Positions 32,646 through 42,538 of a DNA stretch of 64,000 nucleotides are shown one piece after another (the first letter of the stretch is position 1; the number at the start of each line of letters is the position of its first letter). Below the pieces are notes generated by a model. The model was not told the DNA's origin and searched no databases. It saw only the letters and a program-made list of their open reading frames with translations. Location: contig OZ244707.1 of assembly GCA_965218875.1 (NCBI GenBank), forward strand, positions 2,542,001-2,606,000, written 5' to 3'. This DNA is from CBDCMJ01 sp965218875. GTDB lineage: Bacteria > Chloroflexota > Dehalococcoidia > Lucifugimonadales > UBA3495. Position numbers and translations under genes: made by a program.

Positions 32646-34400
32646 CCGATGTCAAGGGCGGCGACATCGTGGACCACCGCGGTGTTGAAGTTCAGGATAA
32701 ATGTCCGCTCAAGCGGCCAGCATAAATGTCACTCGGTCCGGCTCTGATGGTACCAGATGACGACTTCGTAGGACCGGCCTGAGACCGCCGCGTCGGAGGG
32801 CCCTCGGCGTCCAGGTATTTCTTGATGGTGGCCCTGTGGATTCCCAACTCCCGCTCGATCGCTCGCAACGACATGCCCTTGCGCCTGGCTTTCTGAATAG
32901 CCTTCCACCGCTCCGCCTGAAGGAACGTCGGCTTACGGGGGGCGGCAGCAGCGGGGGTCCTGGCAGGGGACACGCGGCCAGGGATGGCCCCTTGATCCCT
33001 GTCGTCCTCGGCCCTTGAGTCCGGATATTTGAGGGTGGCCGCCCAAGGTTCGCCTAAGCCATTGGCGCCGGAGGGAGCGACAGGAGGAGTTGCGGAACGG
33101 CGGCGCCCGTCTCGGAGGAATACTGGACTGGGTGGCGCTTCCTGGGCAGCGACGATACGCCCCTCATGCCGCACCGACAGCCGGCCGTCCAGCCCTTCCA
33201 GGACCTCCCCAGCCGCCCCGGCATAGCTGGGGTGTTCCGCTCCTGGCAGCAACTGGAGGGTGTGCAGCTGGAACCTCACCGTATTGTCCTTGGCCACCGT
33301 TCTGCGGTGCTTGAAGCACAGGACCTGGTCCAGGCACAGTTCCGGGTCCAGAGGCCGGAATGCAGGCCCAGGGTGTTGCTCTGGAACCCCGAAGCGTTGG
33401 TTGAACCGTGGCAGGAACTGCCTCAGCACGCCGTTGGCTTCCCCGATGCTGCCGGCCCCCGCCAACCGGAGTTCAGTGACCAGCCGGTCCTGGAAGGTGC
33501 CCGCCGTGCGCTCCACACGCCTCTTCGCCTGGGGCGATAGGGCGAAGATCATCTGGATACCCAGTTCCTCCATGGCCCGGCTGAACTGGGTCGCCATCCC
33601 GGGGAGGCCGGAGCCAGGCACGTGCGTGGAGACCCCGTGCCGGTCGGTGTAGAGGGCCACGGGTAGACCGAGGCGCTGCACCAGACCCTGGACCAGCAGG
33701 AAGTAGCTGCGGGCCTCCTCCTTCTCGCAGAAGAGGGCGTCGAGCGCCATGCCGGTGGCATCGTCGACAGGGATCAGCAGGGTGAACGGTGGTGCCCGGC
33801 CCCCAGCCACGGGTGATAGCTGCCGTCCATCTGGACCAGCAGGCCTTCCCGCGGCATGCGCTGGCGGCGGACCCGGTGCTTGGGAGGACGTCTTCGCCTT
33901 GGACTGTTCAACCCGGCGCGCACCAGGATGCGCCGCAGGGTGGTCCTGCCGATATAGATGCCTTCTCGTTCCGCCAGCAACTCTGAAAGGTGGGTGTGGT
34001 TGACTCCCTGGTATCGGGTGCTGGCCAGGCGCAGCACATGAGCGGCCCCCGCCGTAGGCGTGGCGTTGGCTGGCTTGCGGCCCCGATTGCCATGAGCCAG
34101 TGCGGCTGCTCCCTCCTCCCTGTATGCTGCCAGCAGCCTTCTGGCGTGGCGGGCGCTCACTCCAATAAGTGTGGCCGCCTGGTGCGTCGTGATCTGTTCC
34201 ATCGGCAAGCTGTTGAGAACCTGAAGCCTTCCCTGTTCTTTCTGCGTCAACGTCAACATCTCCATCATGGGGACATTTTCGCTGGCCAATTAGGGAGGAC
34301 TTAATCGTTGAACAACAACATCAAGGGCGGTAAAGTTTTCAATCGCTGTTTTGTCGATGTCCAGCAATCTTCCCGCCCGCACGGTCCACTTTACCTCCGC
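32646..34400 (-). mobile_element. ISNCY/IS1202-like insertion sequence
   Basis: A frameshifted transposase is flanked by related long ends. The left end carries TCAAGGGCGGCGACATCGTGG, then GGTGTTG and ATAAATGTCCGC. The right end, read inversely, carries GGCGG-GGTAAAGTGGACC and GATTAAGTCCTCCCTAATTGGCCAGCG. The same end sequence recurs at 26.5, 51.0 and 62.6 kb. Exact borders and target duplication are not certain. Confidence 0.7.
32692..34289 (-). pseudogene. ISNCY/IS1202-like transposase, frameshifted
   Basis: The 5' frame (34289-33774) encodes LTQKEQGRLQVLNSLPMEQ, an HTH (ITTHQAATLIGVSARHARRLLAAYREEG), RRQRMPREGLLVQMDGSYHPW and then loses frame. The 3' frame (33810-32692) resumes at APPFTLLIPVDDATGMALDALFC, with VALYTDRHGV, SPQAKRRVERTAGTFQDRLVTELRL and a C-terminal second HTH (GMSLRAIERELGIHRATIKKYLD). 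One base change near 33800, at the WLG(E)GR site, breaks the gene. It would be full length otherwise, so the element is recently inactivated or contains a sequencing error. Confidence 0.85.
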
Positions 34401-37400
34401 CGTTTATAGGCGTCGTAGAGCGCCGCAACCACCTCGCTGTCCGGGCGTGTAGAAGACGTGCTCGGGGCTGCTTCTATTGGACATGTGTCTCCCCACATGT
34501 TTTCTATCTCCCGGAGCCATGCTTGGAACGCGGGGTCACCCGGCGCACAGAGTCCAGCGTTGAGGTCGAAGGTGAAGTAGCTCAGTGCCGTCAGGGTTGT
34601 TAGGTTGGAGGGAACCACTCCTGTCAGTTGGTTTCTCCCGAGCCGGAGAGCCTGGAGATTGGAAAGGTTGCCGAGTTGGGCTGGGATAGGGCCCGTCAGT
34701 TGGTTCGTGTTGAGCAGCAGGGCGTGAAGGTTGGAGAGGTCCCCGAGCCCGGGTGGGATAGACCCGGTTAGTTGGTTGTCGGCGAGCAGCAGCGACTCCA
34801 GGTTCGAGAGCCTGCCGAGTTCGGGCGGGATGGGCCCGGTCAGCTGGTTTTCGCCAAGCCACAGGTCCGTTAGGTTGGAGAGGTTGCCGAATTGAGGTGG
34901 GATCATGCCAATGAGTTGATTGTTCTGGAGAATCAGGCCCCGCAAGTTGGAAAGGTTACCCAGTTGCGGCGGGATTGATCCCGTCAGTTCGTTATGGCCA
35001 AGGCTCAGGCTCTCCAGAGAAGATAGGTTAGCAAGTTCGGATGGGATCGGCCCCGTCAAGTGGTTTCCACCGAGGTAAAGGGCTCCCAGGTTGGCCAGAT
35101 GGGTGAGCTGCAGCGGGATTGGTCCCGCCAATTTGTTGTCGCCTAAGTTCAGTATCTGCAGAGAAGACAGATAGGCGAGTTCCGGTGGGATGGCCCCCGT
35201 CAGTTCGTTGCCCGCCAGGGACAGCCCTTGCAGATTGGAGAGTTGGGCGAGTTCCGATGGGATCGGCCCGGTCAGTTGGTTGTCACTCAGGGACAGATAT
35301 CGCAAGTTCGTAATGTTGGCGAGCTGCGGGGTGATAGGCCCCGTCAGTTCGTTATCGCCAAGGCCCAGTCGCTCCAGAGAGGATAGATTAGCAAGTTCGG
35401 ATGGGATTGGCCCGGTCAGTTGGTTGTAGCGAAGGCTCAGTTCCTGCAGGTTGGCGAGCTTGGCGAGTTCCGGGGGAATGGGTCCCGCCAGCTGGTTGTC
35501 GTGGAGATCCAGCTCCTGTAAGTTAGCGAGATCGCCGAGTTGAGGGGGAATGGGCCCGGTCAGTTGGTTCCCACTCAGGGACAGATCTCGCAAGTTCGTA
35601 ATGTTGGCGAGCTGCGGGGTGATAGGCCCCGTCAGTTCGTTATGGCCAAGGCCCAATCGCTCCAGAGAGGATAGATTAGCAAGTTCGGATGGGATCGGCC
35701 CGGTCAGCTGGTTGTTGCGGAGAAGCAGGGTTTTGAGGTTGGCCAGGTTTCCCAGCTCCGGAGGGATGAGCCCGGTCAATTGGTTGTTACGAAGCGCCAG
35801 ATACGACAGGTTGTCGAGTTGGCCGAGTTGAGGCGGTATGGACCCCGTCAGCTGGTTGTCGTGGAGCCGTAGGTTATCGAGGTTGGCCAGGTTTCCTAGC
35901 TCCGAAGGGATGAGCCCGGTCAGCTGGTTGTCGCTGAGAAGCAGGGTTTCGAGGTTGGCCAGGTTTCCCAACTCCGGAGGGATGATCCCGGTCAGTTGGT
36001 TGTTGCCAAGATGCAGCGATCCCAGGTTGGTAAGTTTGCCCAATTCTGCTGCTATCTCTCCGGTCAGTTGGTTATTACTAAGGGACAGTTCTTCCAAGCT
36101 GGCGAGCCTGTTCAGCTGGGGTGGTACCTCTCCGGTCAACTGGTTGTCGGAGAGGGCAAGATCCGTCAAGTTGATGAGGTTGCCTAACTCTGGGGGTATC
36201 TCTCCGCCTAACCGGTTCTTGTGGAGAAGAAGGCTTCTTAAGTTGACCAAGTCGCCTAACTCTGAAGGCATCTCTCCACTTAACCGGTTCTTGCCAAGGT
36301 CCAGTCTAATCACCCGGCCGCTGTCGTTGGCGGTTACGCCGTACCACTCATCTAATGGGACCGAGCTCAACCAGTTTGCCTTGTTCGTCCAGTTCGGACC
36401 GGCGGTGGAGTTGTAGAGTGCGACCAGAGCGGCGCGGTCCGGGGGAATGAGTCCAGCCAGCTGGCTTTCGTCGAGATGCAGCTCCTGTAAGTTAGCGAGA
36501 TCGCCGAGTTGAGCGGGGATGGGCCCCGTGAGCTGGTTGTCACCCAGAAGCAGGGTTTGGAGGCTGGTCAGGTTTCCCAACTCCCGAGGGATGAGCCCGG
36601 TCAGTTGGTTGTTGCCAAGGGCCAGATATCCCAAATTGTAGAGTTGCCCGAGTTGAGGCGGTATGGACCCCGTCAGCTGGTTGTCGCCCAGAAGCAGGGT
36701 TTGGAGGCTGGTCAGGTTTCCCAACTCCCGAGGGATGAGCCCGGTCAGTTGGTTGTTGGCAAGGGCCAGATATCCCAGATTGTAGAGTTGCCCGAGTTGA
36801 GGCGGTATGGACCCCGTCAGCTGGTTGTCGTGGAGCAATAGCTGGTCGAGGTTGGCCAGGTTTCCCAGCTCCGGAGGGATGGGCCCGGTCAGCCGGTTGT
36901 TGCCAAGCGCCAGATATCCCAGATTGTAGAGTTGACCGAGTTGAGGCGGTATGGACCCCGTCAGTTGGTTGTCGTGGAGCAATAGCTGGTCGATGCTGGC
37001 CAGGTTTCCCAGCTCCGGAGGGATGGGCCCGATCAGCCGGTTGTTGCCAAGCGCCAGATATCCCAGATTGTCGAGTTGCCCGAGTTGAGGCGGTATGGAC
37101 CCCGTCAGCTGGTTGTCGCCCAGAAGCAGGGTTTGGAGGCTGGTCAGGTTTCCCAGCTCCGGCGGGATTGGCCCGGTCAGCCGGTTGTTGCCAAGCGCCA
37201 CATATTTCAGATTGTCGAGTTGACCGAGTTGAGGCAGTATGGACCCCGTCAGCTGGTTGTCGTGGAGCAATAGCTGGTCGAGGTTGGCCAGGTTTCCCAA
37301 CTCCGGAGGGATGAGCCCGGTCAGTTGGTTGTTGCCAAGCGCCAGACCAGACAGGTTGTAGAGTTGCCCGAGTTGAGGCGGTATGGACCCCGTCAGCCGG

Positions 37401-38827
37401 TTGTCGGGGAGCGATAGGCTGTCGAGGTTGGCCAGGTTTCCCAACTCCGGAGGGATGAGCCCGGTCAGTTGGTTGTTGCCAAGCGCCAGACCATCGAGAT
37501 TGGCGAGGTTTCCAAGCTCCGAAGGGATGGGCCCGATCAGCTGGTTCCCCGTAAGCCGTAGCACTTCTAGGTTGGTGAGGTTACCCAATGCTGCCGGTAT
37601 CTGCCCTTTCAGCGGGTTCCCGTGTAGGAACAGCCATTTCAGGTTTGAGAGGTTGCCCAACTCTGCCGGTATCTCTCCGGTCAGTTGGTTGTTGCCAAGT
37701 TGCAGCGATCCCAGGTTGGTAAGTTTGCCCAATTCTGCTGGTATCTCTCCCGTCAACTGATTTTCGAAGGCGCTCAATTCTCGCAGGTTTGAGAGGTTGC
37801 CCAACTCTGCTGGTATCTCTCCGGTCAGGAGGTTGTTACTAAGACGCAGCGATCCCAGATTGGTAAGCTTGCCCAATTCCGCTGGTATCTCTCCGGTCAG
37901 TTGGTTGTTACCAAGTTGCAGCGTTCCCAGGTTGGTAAGTTTGCCCAATTCTGCTGGTATCTCGCCGCTCAACTGGTTCCCGTAAAGGTCCAGTCTAATC
38001 ACCCGGCCGTTGCCGTCGGTGGTTACGCCGTACCACTCGCCTAATGGGACCGAGCTCAACCAGCTTGCATTGTTCGTCCAGTTCGGACCGGCGGTGGAGT
38101 TGTAGAGTGCGACCAGAGCGGCGCGGTCCGGGCCGTCAGATTGCCACGGCGCGATGTCGGAGGCGCAGAACGGCAGACCAAGATCGGAAAAGTCGTTGCT
38201 CAACACATCTCTCAGACCCGCTGGTATGCACCCGCTCAACTGGTTGCCGGAGAGGAACAGTGCTTCCAGGCCGGGTAGGCTGGAGAGTTGCCCCGGTATC
38301 TCCCCGGTCAACCGGTTGCTATAGAGGAGCAGCCGTCGCAGTTCAAATAGGCTGGCCAGCTCCACTGGTATCTTACCGCTCAATTGGTTGTGGGAAAGAT
38401 TCAGCTCTCGCAGTTCGTATAGGCTTGCGAGCTGCTCCGGTATCTCGCCGTTCAACTGATTTTCAGCAAGATCCAGTCCAGTCACCCGGCTGCTACCGTT
38501 AGTGGTTACGCCGTACCACTCGTCCATGGGGGCGTCGCTTAGCCAGTTGGCGTTGTTCCTCCACGTCGAACCGTGGGTGGAGGAGTAAAGCAAGACAAGC
38601 GTGGCTCTATCAGAAGCGCTGTCTGGCAAACGTGTGGGCGTGGCGACTGGCACTAGCGTGGCCATGGGCAGTGGCATGGCGGTAGGCATGGGTGTGGGCG
38701 GAAACCGGGGGCATGCTACCGACAGGGCAGTTGCCACACAACACAGCGCCATCAGGCCTGCAGAGGAGCTCGCGCAGTTGACGATAAGGGAAAATATCTT
38801 TTGTGACCTGAGGATGGATTTCTCCAT
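34391..38827 (-). CDS. Very large plant-type leucine-rich-repeat lipoprotein
   Basis: This protein of about 1,478 residues begins with a hydrophobic signal segment ending near ALSVAC, a possible lipobox, then a Pro/Thr/Met-rich linker. The rest is three modules. Each opens with DRAALVALYNST-GPNWTNNASWLSSVPLGEWYGVTT-type sequence, followed by many 24-residue repeats of the plant-specific form LxxLxxLxLGNNQLTGxIPPELGNL. It ends with a cap (NAGLCAPGDPAFQAWLREI). The LRR solenoid probably binds other proteins or glycans at the cell surface. DNA copies in the middle are nearly identical. I chose the ATG at 38827 because of the signal peptide; 38971 is the longest possible start. Confidence 0.85.
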   Translation of the reverse strand: MEKSILRSQKIFSLIVNCASSSAGLMALCCVATALSVACPRFPPTPMPTAMPLPMATLVPVATPTRLPDSASDRATLVLLYSSTHGSTWRNNANWLSDAPMDEWYGVTTNGSSRVTGLDLAENQLNGEIPEQLASLYELRELNLSHNQLSGKIPVELASLFELRRLLLYSNRLTGEIPGQLSSLPGLEALFLSGNQLSGCIPAGLRDVLSNDFSDLGLPFCASDIAPWQSDGPDRAALVALYNSTAGPNWTNNASWLSSVPLGEWYGVTTDGNGRVIRLDLYGNQLSGEIPAELGKLTNLGTLQLGNNQLTGEIPAELGKLTNLGSLRLSNNLLTGEIPAELGNLSNLRELSAFENQLTGEIPAELGKLTNLGSLQLGNNQLTGEIPAELGNLSNLKWLFLHGNPLKGQIPAALGNLTNLEVLRLTGNQLIGPIPSELGNLANLDGLALGNNQLTGLIPPELGNLANLDSLSLPDNRLTGSIPPQLGQLYNLSGLALGNNQLTGLIPPELGNLANLDQLLLHDNQLTGSILPQLGQLDNLKYVALGNNRLTGPIPPELGNLTSLQTLLLGDNQLTGSIPPQLGQLDNLGYLALGNNRLIGPIPPELGNLASIDQLLLHDNQLTGSIPPQLGQLYNLGYLALGNNRLTGPIPPELGNLANLDQLLLHDNQLTGSIPPQLGQLYNLGYLALANNQLTGLIPRELGNLTSLQTLLLGDNQLTGSIPPQLGQLYNLGYLALGNNQLTGLIPRELGNLTSLQTLLLGDNQLTGPIPAQLGDLANLQELHLDESQLAGLIPPDRAALVALYNSTAGPNWTNKANWLSSVPLDEWYGVTANDSGRVIRLDLGKNRLSGEMPSELGDLVNLRSLLLHKNRLGGEIPPELGNLINLTDLALSDNQLTGEVPPQLNRLASLEELSLSNNQLTGEIAAELGKLTNLGSLHLGNNQLTGIIPPELGNLANLETLLLSDNQLTGLIPSELGNLANLDNLRLHDNQLTGSIPPQLGQLDNLSYLALRNNQLTGLIPPELGNLANLKTLLLRNNQLTGPIPSELANLSSLERLGLGHNELTGPITPQLANITNLRDLSLSGNQLTGPIPPQLGDLANLQELDLHDNQLAGPIPPELAKLANLQELSLRYNQLTGPIPSELANLSSLERLGLGDNELTGPITPQLANITNLRYLSLSDNQLTGPIPSELAQLSNLQGLSLAGNELTGAIPPELAYLSSLQILNLGDNKLAGPIPLQLTHLANLGALYLGGNHLTGPIPSELANLSSLESLSLGHNELTGSIPPQLGNLSNLRGLILQNNQLIGMIPPQFGNLSNLTDLWLGENQLTGPIPPELGRLSNLESLLLADNQLTGSIPPGLGDLSNLHALLLNTNQLTGPIPAQLGNLSNLQALRLGRNQLTGVVPSNLTTLTALSYFTFDLNAGLCAPGDPAFQAWLREIENMWGDTCPIEAAPSTSSTRPDSEVVAALYDAYKRRR

Positions 38828-39136
38828 ACCGGCCGGGTTCTCCCGGATGGTCTCGCCATAGTCTTTCGGCGCGGACGGCGTTGACGCGAGGGTTGGGAGG
38901 CCGTCAGCTTTGTGCAGGAGGCAGGCGGCGCTGGTGGCCCCCTCTGTGGGGGTGTCTGATAAAGCAAGCACCCCTGAGCCTCGGAATCCCTTCGGGCATG
39001 GCCCGACCCAGGGGAATGATACTCCCGACGCTATCCCATTACGGTACGCTTGGGCCCAAGCGCGCCGTACTCATGACTCCCCGTCCTCAAGGGCCCCTTG
39101 CGGCCCTCCTTTCACCCATGGGGAGCAAGCAAGGGA

Positions 39137-40969
39137 TTACCTGCTGTAACCGGAAGGCCGCACTGCTTCCCTTGAATTGCGGGTGATGTGGTCCAGCAGA
39201 AAGGAGAAGTCCTGATACGCCCCTAGGTCCCCCAAGCTGCCTTCCAGCGATCTGACCTGCTCCAGCAGGTAGAGCAGGTCCTCGTGCACGGACCGGCTGG
39301 AGGAGTCGGCGAAGGGTAGGCTGCTGTACCGGTCTCCCGACAGGGCAATCACTGCGCCCAGCCGCAGCAGGGGATCGGCGACTGCTCCAAAGTCGATGTT
39401 GTCCTGAACGGTGATGCCTGCGTGTTGACGGTTAGATTCCCCAGTGGATGGGGTCACCCAACGCAACTCCACGTCCCCGAGGTTGAGGGTTCCGGCGAAC
39501 CACGGGTCCCTCAGCTCCAACTCGTAAAACACCGTGGTGGCCGCTCCAGAGGGTATCTCCGCGAACTCTCTACGCGCCTCCGTGAAGGACTCATCAGAGG
39601 TGACGCGGTTCTCGTAACCCACAATGCGCCACGTGTCGACCACGTCGGGGTCCCAGGTCACCTGGGCACGGGTCTGGTCGGCGAAGGGTATGGACAGGGC
39701 CAGCCAGTTCTCCCGGCTGAACGTCGCCCTGGCCTGATTAACGTCCGTGAGGTAGCGATACCAGCCGTTCCCATGCTGGGCCAACTGCTCTAGCAGATAG
39801 TCGTTGAAGTTCTCGATGCCCACGCCGATGGTGATGAGGCGCAACGGGTTGCTGCTGTCATAGTCACGGGCGGTCTCCAGGATGGCGAAGGGGTCCGTGG
39901 CGTCCACGTTGGCAACGCCGTCTGACATCAGGATGATGTAGTTGTAGGCGCTGGGGTTCTCACGCCGGGCCCTGTCGGCCAAGCGCACGCCCGTATCTAG
40001 TCCGTCCTGCACGTTGGTGGCATTGGAGGGGTGGAGGCGGTTGATGGAGCGCGCCACGTCAGGGTTGTCCGGGTGTTGATGCTCAACGGTGTATTCCCCG
40101 ATAACCCTATCGCTGAAGTGGACCACAGCAATGCGGTCATGATCTCTGAGGCTGAGCCTGATGCTCTCCGCAGCCTCCCTGGCAATGTCTACGCGGTTTC
40201 CTTGTCTCATGGAGCCCGAGGCGTCCAATACTAGCGTGACATTTACGGGGGTGGCATCATAGTCCATCTCAGGGGCTTGAAAGGCGACCCGAGCCAAGTG
40301 CGTTCGGTTGTACAGGGGATGGCTGATGATGTCGGAGGAGATGGCAAAGCTGTCGCTGCGCCGGGGTGGCTTGTAGGCGTAGTCGAAGGCGTTGATCCAC
40401 TCCTCGGCCCTGACTGAGTCGGGGTCGACCTCGAACCCTGACCGGGCCCAGTTCAGGGCCAGGTAGTAGGACGTGCGGTCCGTATCTAGGCTGAATGTGG
40501 AGACATTGTCAACGGAGGCAGAGACAAACCGTTGTCTCACGTTGTCCTGGAAACTCGTGCTGGCGGGATCGGACGTCGGCGGGCGCGTAGCCCTTGGGGC
40601 CGCAGTAGCCCTTGGAGCCGCGGTGGCCCTTGGGGCCGCAGTAGCCCTTGGAGCCGCGGTGGCCCTCGGGGCCGCAGGGCCTCTTAGTTCCGCGGCGGGC
40701 CTTGGGGCCTCCTCGACTATGGGCTCCACGTCGGCCATGAGCTCGGAGCCCAAGGACGGCCCCTCGGAGGCCACAGGAGCCGCGTCCGGAGCAAGCGTGG
40801 GGCCCAGCCGTTCCGCGGGGGCCCTGGGAGGCGCTGTGGGCCTCGGAGCAGAAGCAGCCCCTTGCGGGGCAGCCGCGGGCGCAGGCGCTTCTGACCCACC
40901 GCATCCAGCAAACATTAATGAACCTATGATCACCAACAAGACCGTTGCCAGAAGCTTGGGCATCTTCAT
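39137..40969 (-). CDS. VWA-domain lipoprotein (YfbK-like)
   Basis: This 610-residue protein has a signal peptide with lipobox (LLVIIGSLMFAGC), a Pro/Ala linker with repeats of PRATAA, then the YfbK-type arrangement. That is an N-terminal VWA-associated domain (FSLDTDRTSYYLALNW, VRAEEWINAFDY), a von Willebrand A domain with an intact metal-binding site (LVLDASGSM, then SDGVANVD), and a C-terminal DUF3520-like region. It probably sits on the outer face and binds partner proteins through a metal ion. An IS630 element lies 10 bp upstream of the ATG, between the Shine-Dalgarno site (GGGAG) and any original promoter. Confidence 0.92.
   Translation of the reverse strand: MKMPKLLATVLLVIIGSLMFAGCGGSEAPAPAAAPQGAASAPRPTAPPRAPAERLGPTLAPDAAPVASEGPSLGSELMADVEPIVEEAPRPAAELRGPAAPRATAAPRATAAPRATAAPRATAAPRATRPPTSDPASTSFQDNVRQRFVSASVDNVSTFSLDTDRTSYYLALNWARSGFEVDPDSVRAEEWINAFDYAYKPPRRSDSFAISSDIISHPLYNRTHLARVAFQAPEMDYDATPVNVTLVLDASGSMRQGNRVDIAREAAESIRLSLRDHDRIAVVHFSDRVIGEYTVEHQHPDNPDVARSINRLHPSNATNVQDGLDTGVRLADRARRENPSAYNYIILMSDGVANVDATDPFAILETARDYDSSNPLRLITIGVGIENFNDYLLEQLAQHGNGWYRYLTDVNQARATFSRENWLALSIPFADQTRAQVTWDPDVVDTWRIVGYENRVTSDESFTEARREFAEIPSGAATTVFYELELRDPWFAGTLNLGDVELRWVTPSTGESNRQHAGITVQDNIDFGAVADPLLRLGAVIALSGDRYSSLPFADSSSRSVHEDLLYLLEQVRSLEGSLGDLGAYQDFSFLLDHITRNSREAVRPSGYSR
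40579..40683 (-). repeat. Tandem repeats coding for PRATAA in the VWA protein
   Basis: Alternating CTTGGGGCCGCAGTAGCC and CTTGGAGCCGCGGTGGCC units repeat about five times and encode the linker PRATAAPRATAAPRATAA. This is a slippage-prone spacer between lipid anchor and VWA region. Confidence 0.85.
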
Positions 40970-40975
40970 CTCTCC

Positions 40976-42064
40976 CTAGTGTCCTGTATCCAAAGTACGG
41001 TGACAAAAGCGGGCCACGCTGACCGGGATTTCGTCAGCGGTCTTGGTCCATACGAAGGGCTTGGGGTCTTCGTTGGTGACGTCCAGGTAGCGGTAGATGG
41101 CAGCCTCCAGTTCGGCGCTGCTCTGATGCACGCCCCGGCGCAACTGCTTTTCGGTGAGCAGACCGAACCAGCGCTCCACCAGATTCAGCCAGGAGGCGCT
41201 GGTGGGCGTGAAATGAATATGGAAGCGGGGCCGCTTGGCGAACCAGTTCCGGATCAGCGCCGTCTTGTGGGTGGCGTAGTTGTCCGCAATCAGGTGCACG
41301 TCCAACCCGGCGGGCACCTCGGCCTCGATGGCATCGAGGAACTTGCGGAACTCCACGGCCCGGTGGCGGCGGTGGCACTGGCCAATCACCTGACCGGTCC
41401 TGGCGTCCAAAGCGGCGAAGAGAGAGGTGGTGGCGTGGCGCACGTAATCATGGGTGCGCCGCTCGGCCTGGACCGGGCGCAGAGGCAAGAGCGGCCTGGT
41501 GCGGTCCAGGGCTTGGATTTGGGACTTCTCGTCCAGGCACAAGACCAGCGCCCGGTCCGGCGGGTTGAGGTAGAGCCCCACAATATCCCGCACCTTCTCG
41601 ATGAAGAGGGGGTCCGCCGACAGCTTGAAGGTCTCGGTGCGGTGGGGTTGCAGCGCGAAGGCACGCCAGATGCGGCTCACGGTGTTGTGGCTCAGACCGG
41701 CACGCCGGGCCATGGACCGGGTGCTCCAGTGTGTGGCATCCTTCGGTGTGGTCTCCAGGGTCAGCGTCACGACCCTCTCAACGTCAGCATCGGTGACAGT
41801 GCGGGGTCTGCCAGGCCTTGTTTCATCCACCAGTCCGTCCAGTCGACTCTCCAAGAACCGAGACCTCCACTTGCCAACCGTCGCTTGCGACACTCTCAAC
41901 TCTGCGGCCACAGCGGTGTTCGTCTTGCCCTTGGAACAATCCAAAACCATTCGGGCCCGCTGGGCCAACGCTTGCGCCGTCTTGGGCCTGCGCGCCCACT
42001 GTTCCAGTGTCTCCCTTTCATCGTCGGTGAGCGTCAACGGTGGGGTTGGTCGACCAAGACGCAT
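40976..42064 (-). CDS. IS630-family transposase
   Basis: This 362-residue protein has an N-terminal homeodomain-like HTH (AQRARMVLDCSKGKTNTAVAAELRVSQATVGKWRSRF), a second HTH (HWSTRSMARRAGLSHNTVSRI), and the DDE_3 domain. The catalytic residues lie in LVLCLDEKSQIQAL, VHLIADNYATHKT and SASWLNLVERWFGLLTEK. It is full length for the family. I chose the ATG at 42064, which has GAGGAGG 6 bp upstream; a GTG at 42079 is possible. The stop codon TAG is supplied by the target duplication just outside the element. Confidence 0.93.
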   Translation of the reverse strand: MRLGRPTPPLTLTDDERETLEQWARRPKTAQALAQRARMVLDCSKGKTNTAVAAELRVSQATVGKWRSRFLESRLDGLVDETRPGRPRTVTDADVERVVTLTLETTPKDATHWSTRSMARRAGLSHNTVSRIWRAFALQPHRTETFKLSADPLFIEKVRDIVGLYLNPPDRALVLCLDEKSQIQALDRTRPLLPLRPVQAERRTHDYVRHATTSLFAALDARTGQVIGQCHRRHRAVEFRKFLDAIEAEVPAGLDVHLIADNYATHKTALIRNWFAKRPRFHIHFTPTSASWLNLVERWFGLLTEKQLRRGVHQSSAELEAAIYRYLDVTNEDPKPFVWTKTADEIPVSVARFCHRTLDTGH

Positions 42065-42142
42065 GTGTATCCTCCTCACATGAACTGTCAGGAGGATACC
42101 AGCTACCGAATACTTATGCCACTAACTTCAGAGACAGGACAC
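40979..42142 (-). mobile_element. IS630-family insertion sequence, 1,164 bp
   Basis: The terminal inverted repeats are GTGTCCTGTATC at 40979 and GAGACAGGACAC ending at 42142. TA at 40977-40978 and 42143-42144 is the duplicated target, as expected for IS630/Tc1-like elements. It carries one intact transposase gene on the minus strand. Confidence 0.92.
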
Positions 42143-42144
42143 TA

Positions 42145-42538
42145 GCGGAACTGGTCCCCATCCGCTCCGCCATGGACACTACTGATTCATCGAGAACGCG
42201 AGGAAAGAAAGTGATGCGGAGGAAGTCCATGGGATTGTGGCGTGAGGCCTGTGCTACCGATACTAATTTAGCCGGTCACTCCGTCGCCGACGGTTGATGT
42301 AGAATATCTTCATCAAATCGCTGATGTGGCTCGGCATTATATCATACCGGTTTTGTAGTGCAATCCGCCTCAACGCAAACACACAACGACCTTTTCCATA
42401 TCCACGGCGCCTCCCACGCACCTCTTTCGTCGACGTTAACCCCCTGCAACTTGTATACTACTTGGACAGATAGAGTTGGCGTGCCGCATGAGTGCCGACG
42501 GAATCGGGACTAGTCCATTCCGGGAAGGTAGGTAGTGC
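42145..42538. other. Intergenic region upstream of the DUF192 gene
   Basis: No gene is seen in these 394 bases. The left part is probably the original upstream region of the VWA gene, now separated from it by the IS630 element. TATACT at about 42454 could serve the DUF192 gene, but no good -35 partner is visible. Confidence 0.4.

Noticed and set aside
36509..38502. Tandem 70-75 bp repeats that might be a CRISPR array
   Set aside because: The repeats are the coding units of LRRs in an open frame. There are no short constant repeats with variable spacers.
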